From Plantago elongata (lineage: Eukaryota > Streptophyta > Magnoliopsida > Lamiales > Plantaginaceae): a DNA stretch of 64,000 bases. The stretch's first letter is position 1. Each line of letters opens with the position of its first letter. The notes under the pieces were generated by a model, which was given only the letters and a program-made list of their open reading frames with translations, did no database searches and was not told the DNA's origin. The DNA lies in assembly GCA_036897095.1 (NCBI GenBank), contig JAYMSP010000005.1:86769-150768 (forward strand), written 5' to 3'. The position numbers were made by a program, and so were the translations under genes. Shown here one piece after another: positions 60,931 through 64,000 of the stretch.

Positions 60931-61563
60931 GTGCTTGAAACAAGGATGTCAAGCCTACTTAGCTTATCTGATCAACCCAGCGTTAGACCAGACCAAGATA
61001 GAAACGTCGAGGTTGTACGGAAATTTCTGGACGTATTCCCGGAAGAACTCAACACGCTGCCACCACATCGGGAAGTGGAATTTGTTATCGAAATCGTCCC
61101 TGGAGCAGAACCAGTATCCCGAACCCCGTATCGAATGGCTCCAGCTGAGCTCCGTGAACTTAAAGTTCAATTACAAGAATTGCTGGAAAAAAGATTTATT
61201 CGCCCCAGCAGTTCGCCATGGGGTGCTCCAGTACTGTTCGTCAAGAAGAAGGACGGTACACTAAGGATGTGTATCGATTATCGACGGTTGAACAACTTGA
61301 CCGTCAAAAATAAGTACCCACTACCCCACATCGATGAACTATTTGATTTGCTGCAAGGATCCACGGTATATTCGAAATTGGATCTAAGGCAAGGATACTA
61401 CCAGTTAAGAGTCCGGGAAGAAGATATTCCAAAGACAGCTTTCAACATCCAGTATGGGCATTTTGAGTTTGTGGTTATGCCATTCGGATTGACTAACACA
61501 CCCGCATCTTTTATGGACCTGATGCACCGCACTTCCGACCATTTTTGGATAAATTCATCGTAA
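60931..61563 (+). pseudogene. Reverse transcriptase fragment of the gypsy element
   Basis: A 210-codon stretch covering the N-terminal linker ([20 protein letters not shown]) and RT blocks up to [18 protein letters not shown]. The frame is lost before the FIDDILVF catalytic block, which appears just downstream at about 61561. Not functional as it stands. Confidence 0.85.
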
Positions 61564-61941
61564 TTTTTATCGACGATATCCTGGTCTTTTCTAAGAATCT
61601 GGAGGAACATGCTAAGCACCTGAGACTAGTGCTCCAGATTCAGCAAATGTGAGTTCTGGTTATCAGAAGTTAAATTCTTGGGACACAAGATATCCCGAGA
61701 ATGATTACAGGTGGATTCGGGCAAGATTGACGCCATATTAAAATGGAAACAATCGGAGACAGACACCGAATTTCGAAGTTTCCTAGGATTAACTGGATAC
61801 TACCGGCGGTTCATTCAAGACTTCTCGAAGATAGCAAAACACCTGCATCTTCTTACAACAAAGAATGCCAAGTTTGAATGGACCGAGAAATGTGATACCA
61901 GCTTCTAGGAGTTAAAGAGAAGACTAACGACAACACCGATT

Positions 61942-63138
61942 TTGGCTCTACCACAAGGCTCCGAAGATTTTATAGTCTACACAGATGCATCCGAAGAAGG
62001 ATATGGTTGTGTGCTGACACAACGAGGGAAAGTGATTGCCTATGCGTCGCGTAGATTAAAACTGCACGAGCAAAACTATTCGAAGCACGATCTGGAACTA
62101 GGAGCCATCGTCTTCACCTTAGCTAAGTGGAGACATTATCTGTACGGTGCAACCTTCGAAATAGTCACTGATCACAAGAGTTTGAAGTATCTCTTCACTC
62201 AGAAGGAACTCAATATGCGACAACGATGCTGGATGGAATTCTTGGAAGACTATGACTGTACTATCACGTATCAGTCAGGCAAAGCCAACGTAGTCGCAGA
62301 TGCTTTGAGTCGAAAAAAGAGACAGCAACTCACTAAAGTTAAATTAGGAGCTCTGCAAATGAAGCCGGAATTTGGATACAGTGGTCTTGCTATAAGATCC
62401 GGCCTATATGAACAGATCAAGGAAGCACAACCATTGGATCCCGCCTTCAATCAATTAAAGGCAGAAATTCAGGGAAAGAAATCCCTTTTGCAATTGGATG
62501 AGGAAGGAGTACTACGGTACAAGAAAAGACTCTGGATCCCAAGAGAATTGAGGAACAGAATCCTCAATGAAGGGCACCTGACCATTTATAATATTCATCC
62601 CGGCGGAAACAAGATGTACGCCAACCTCAAAGAAAAATTCTGGTGGCATGGAATGAAACGAGATATTGCCACCTACGTACAGAAATGCTTAACCTGTCAG
62701 ATGGTCAAAGCTGAGAACCAACGACCAGCCAGATTACTGCAACCTCTGTCGATTCCCTGCTGGAAATGGGATCATATCACCATGTATTTTGTCACCAGAT
62801 TTCCAAAGATCCATGGATATGACAGTATATGGGTGATCGTGGAAAGATTAACCAAATCTGCACATTTTATCCCCGTTGGAACACATTACAACGTAGAAAA
62901 ATTGGTGGAGCTTTATATCCGAGAAATCGTTCAATTACATGGAATACCTGTCAGCATCGTCTCAGACAGAGATCCAAAGTTTACTTCGCGACACTGGCAA
63001 CAACCGCAACAAGGCTTAGGGTCACAGCTGAATTTAAGCACTGCTGCTCACCTTCAAACTGACGGACAATGGGAAAAGACTATCCGATTTCTTGAAGATT
63101 TACTCAGGTCCTGTAGCTTGGATTTCCCCAGAACCTAG
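61942..63138 (+). pseudogene. RNase H and integrase fragment of the gypsy element
   Basis: 398 codons. RNase H carries Asp in [11 protein letters not shown], then [20 protein letters not shown] and [11 protein letters not shown]. The region ends ADALSRKKR, then the integrase zinc finger ([11 protein letters not shown] to CLTCQM) and a DDE core with Asp in WDHITMYF and SDRDPKF. The usual MDFV after WDHIT is altered to MYFV, and the frame ends before the Glu-containing region is complete. Confidence 0.85.
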
Positions 63139-63153
63139 ATCAGGCATTTACCG

Positions 63154-63657
63154 TTGATCGAGTTCACGTACAACAACAACTATCAAGCCTCAATACATAT
63201 GGCACCATACAAGGCACTTTACGGTCGAAAATGCCGACCACCATTGGACTGGGATATGGAGGACAGGAAAAATACCTCCACCCGAGCAGAAAATGCCTTA
63301 CATCCTGAGATAGTTCAGGAGTCAATCAAAAAAGTACATATGATAAGGCAAAGAATTAAAGCGGCTCAGGACAGGCAAAAGTCCTATGCCGATCGCCAAC
63401 GGAAACACTTGGAATTTGAGGAAGGTAACCAAGTGTTCTTGAAGATTTCCCCGAGGAAGGGAATTAAGCGGATTGGGAAAGGAAGAAAACTCGCTCCTCG
63501 ATATATTGGACCTTTTGAGATAACCTGGAGAGTGGGACCAGTTGCCTATGAACTTGCATTACCACTGAACCTTACTGGAATCCACAACGTGTTCCATGTC
63601 TCCCAACTGAAGAAATACCATCCCGACCCTGAGCACGTTATCCAACCACGGAAGTGA
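63154..63657 (+). pseudogene. Integrase C-terminal fragment of the gypsy element
   Basis: 167 codons starting MIEFTYNNNYQASIHMAPYK, with ALYGRKCRPP and the closing block KLAPRYIGPFEITWRVGPVA, then NVFHVSQLKKYHPDP. It follows the previous fragment after one stop codon at 63136-63138. Confidence 0.8.
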
Positions 63658-63870
63658 AACTCGAGGAGAATTTGACCTATGAAGAAAAACCTCTTCAGAT
63701 TTTAGATACCCAAGTGAAGAGCTTAGGAACAAGCAAATACCTATGGTCAAGATTCTATGGCAGAATCATACCTTCGAAGAGGCTACTTGGAAAAAGGAAG
63801 CCGAGATGCGAGAAAAATACCCCTACCTGTTCCTCGAAGACAGGTCGAATTTGGAGGACCAAATTCCCTA

Positions 63871-64000
63871 AAGTGGGGGAGAATGTAAGCTCCGACAAAT
63901 TTCCTCAACTTTTCGAAAATTTAATATTAATTTTATTATTTCGAACGAGTAAAATATTTCGTAAGTAAATTAAGTCGAATTTAGAATTTTAACGCCGAGC
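63871..64000 (+). repeat. Polypurine tract and start of the gypsy 3' LTR
   Basis: AAGTGGGGGAGAA at 63871-63883 is a polypurine tract. TGTAAGCTCCGACAAATTTC from 63884 is the usual start of LTRs in this group. The LTR continues past the window edge. Confidence 0.75.

Larger units (their letters stand above)
60569..63883 (+). mobile_element. Decayed Ty3/gypsy retrotransposon pol region (chromovirus/Tekay-like)
   Basis: Coding order is protease, reverse transcriptase, RNase H, integrase, the Ty3/gypsy order. The protease begins abruptly at GATHSFIVARYASKLN (60569), lacking the catalytic Asp and all of gag. Reverse transcriptase (60931-61563) has [36 protein letters not shown] and [15 protein letters not shown]; the FIDDILVF block follows in another frame. 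RNase H (61942 on) has [18 protein letters not shown]. Integrase has an HHCC finger ending CLTCQM and the [12 protein letters not shown] motif. The C-terminus VFHVSQLKKYHPDPEHVI is typical. Stops at 60750, 61561, 61906 and 63136 and several frameshifts mark it as dead. Confidence 0.9.

Noticed and set aside
1-64000. CRISPR arrays, prophage, bacterial defence systems or biosynthetic gene clusters
   Set aside because: All supported genes are ordinary plant nuclear genes with introns; the repeats seen are short local duplications or transposon parts.

Overview
This is nuclear DNA from a flowering plant, almost certainly a eudicot. It is AT-rich, its genes have many short exons with GT-AG introns, and the recognisable proteins are plant orthologues. 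Plant transposons (hAT, Ty3/gypsy, LTR and SINE remnants) lie between and inside the genes. I cannot name the species. There are no prokaryotic-style operons, no CRISPR arrays and no rRNA genes, and I found no intact tRNA gene.

Layout. Positions 139-20168 (minus): an exportin-4-like nuclear transport receptor, 31 reconstructed coding exons, with the last exon beyond the left edge. Intron 9 carries a non-autonomous hAT transposon (11725-12676) with a perfect 8-bp target duplication. That transposon contains what looks like the start of a TYW3-type wybutosine gene and, divergently, an ankyrin-like fragment. Positions 21676-22231 (minus): a frameshifted Gfo/Idh/MocA oxidoreductase relic. Positions 23311-24870: a probable degraded DNA transposon, then a stretch with strong CpA/TpG depletion. 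Positions 26027-32698 (plus): a PP2A B''-type EF-hand regulatory subunit with 12 coding exons. Positions 36174-39038 (plus): an ankyrin/GPCR-chaperone-domain protein with 2 exons. Positions 39515-40135 (minus): a broken copy of a MAC5/RBM22-type C3H zinc-finger gene. Positions 40529-41254 (minus): a secreted LRR protein that looks like a receptor kinase cut off before its membrane segment. Positions 41603-44050: an LTR retrotransposon without pol. Positions 45722-47595 (plus): an unrecognised protein starting MGC. Positions 48341-52733 (plus): a nitrilase-family deaminated-glutathione amidase with 9 exons. Positions 53244-56578 (minus): a long coiled-coil protein. Positions 59581-64000: a hAT-like element joined directly to a decayed Ty3/gypsy pol region and the start of its 3' LTR.

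The genes are ordinary single-copy housekeeping or regulatory genes with separate promoters, so I see no shared pathway. The unusual content is in the mobile DNA: gene-fragment capture by the hAT element, two very short tRNA-derived SINE insertions with perfect target duplications, a RIP-like composition island, and the hAT/gypsy junction. Exon borders were placed by eye from splice consensus, reading-frame continuity and remembered family sequences. No alignment or search was run.
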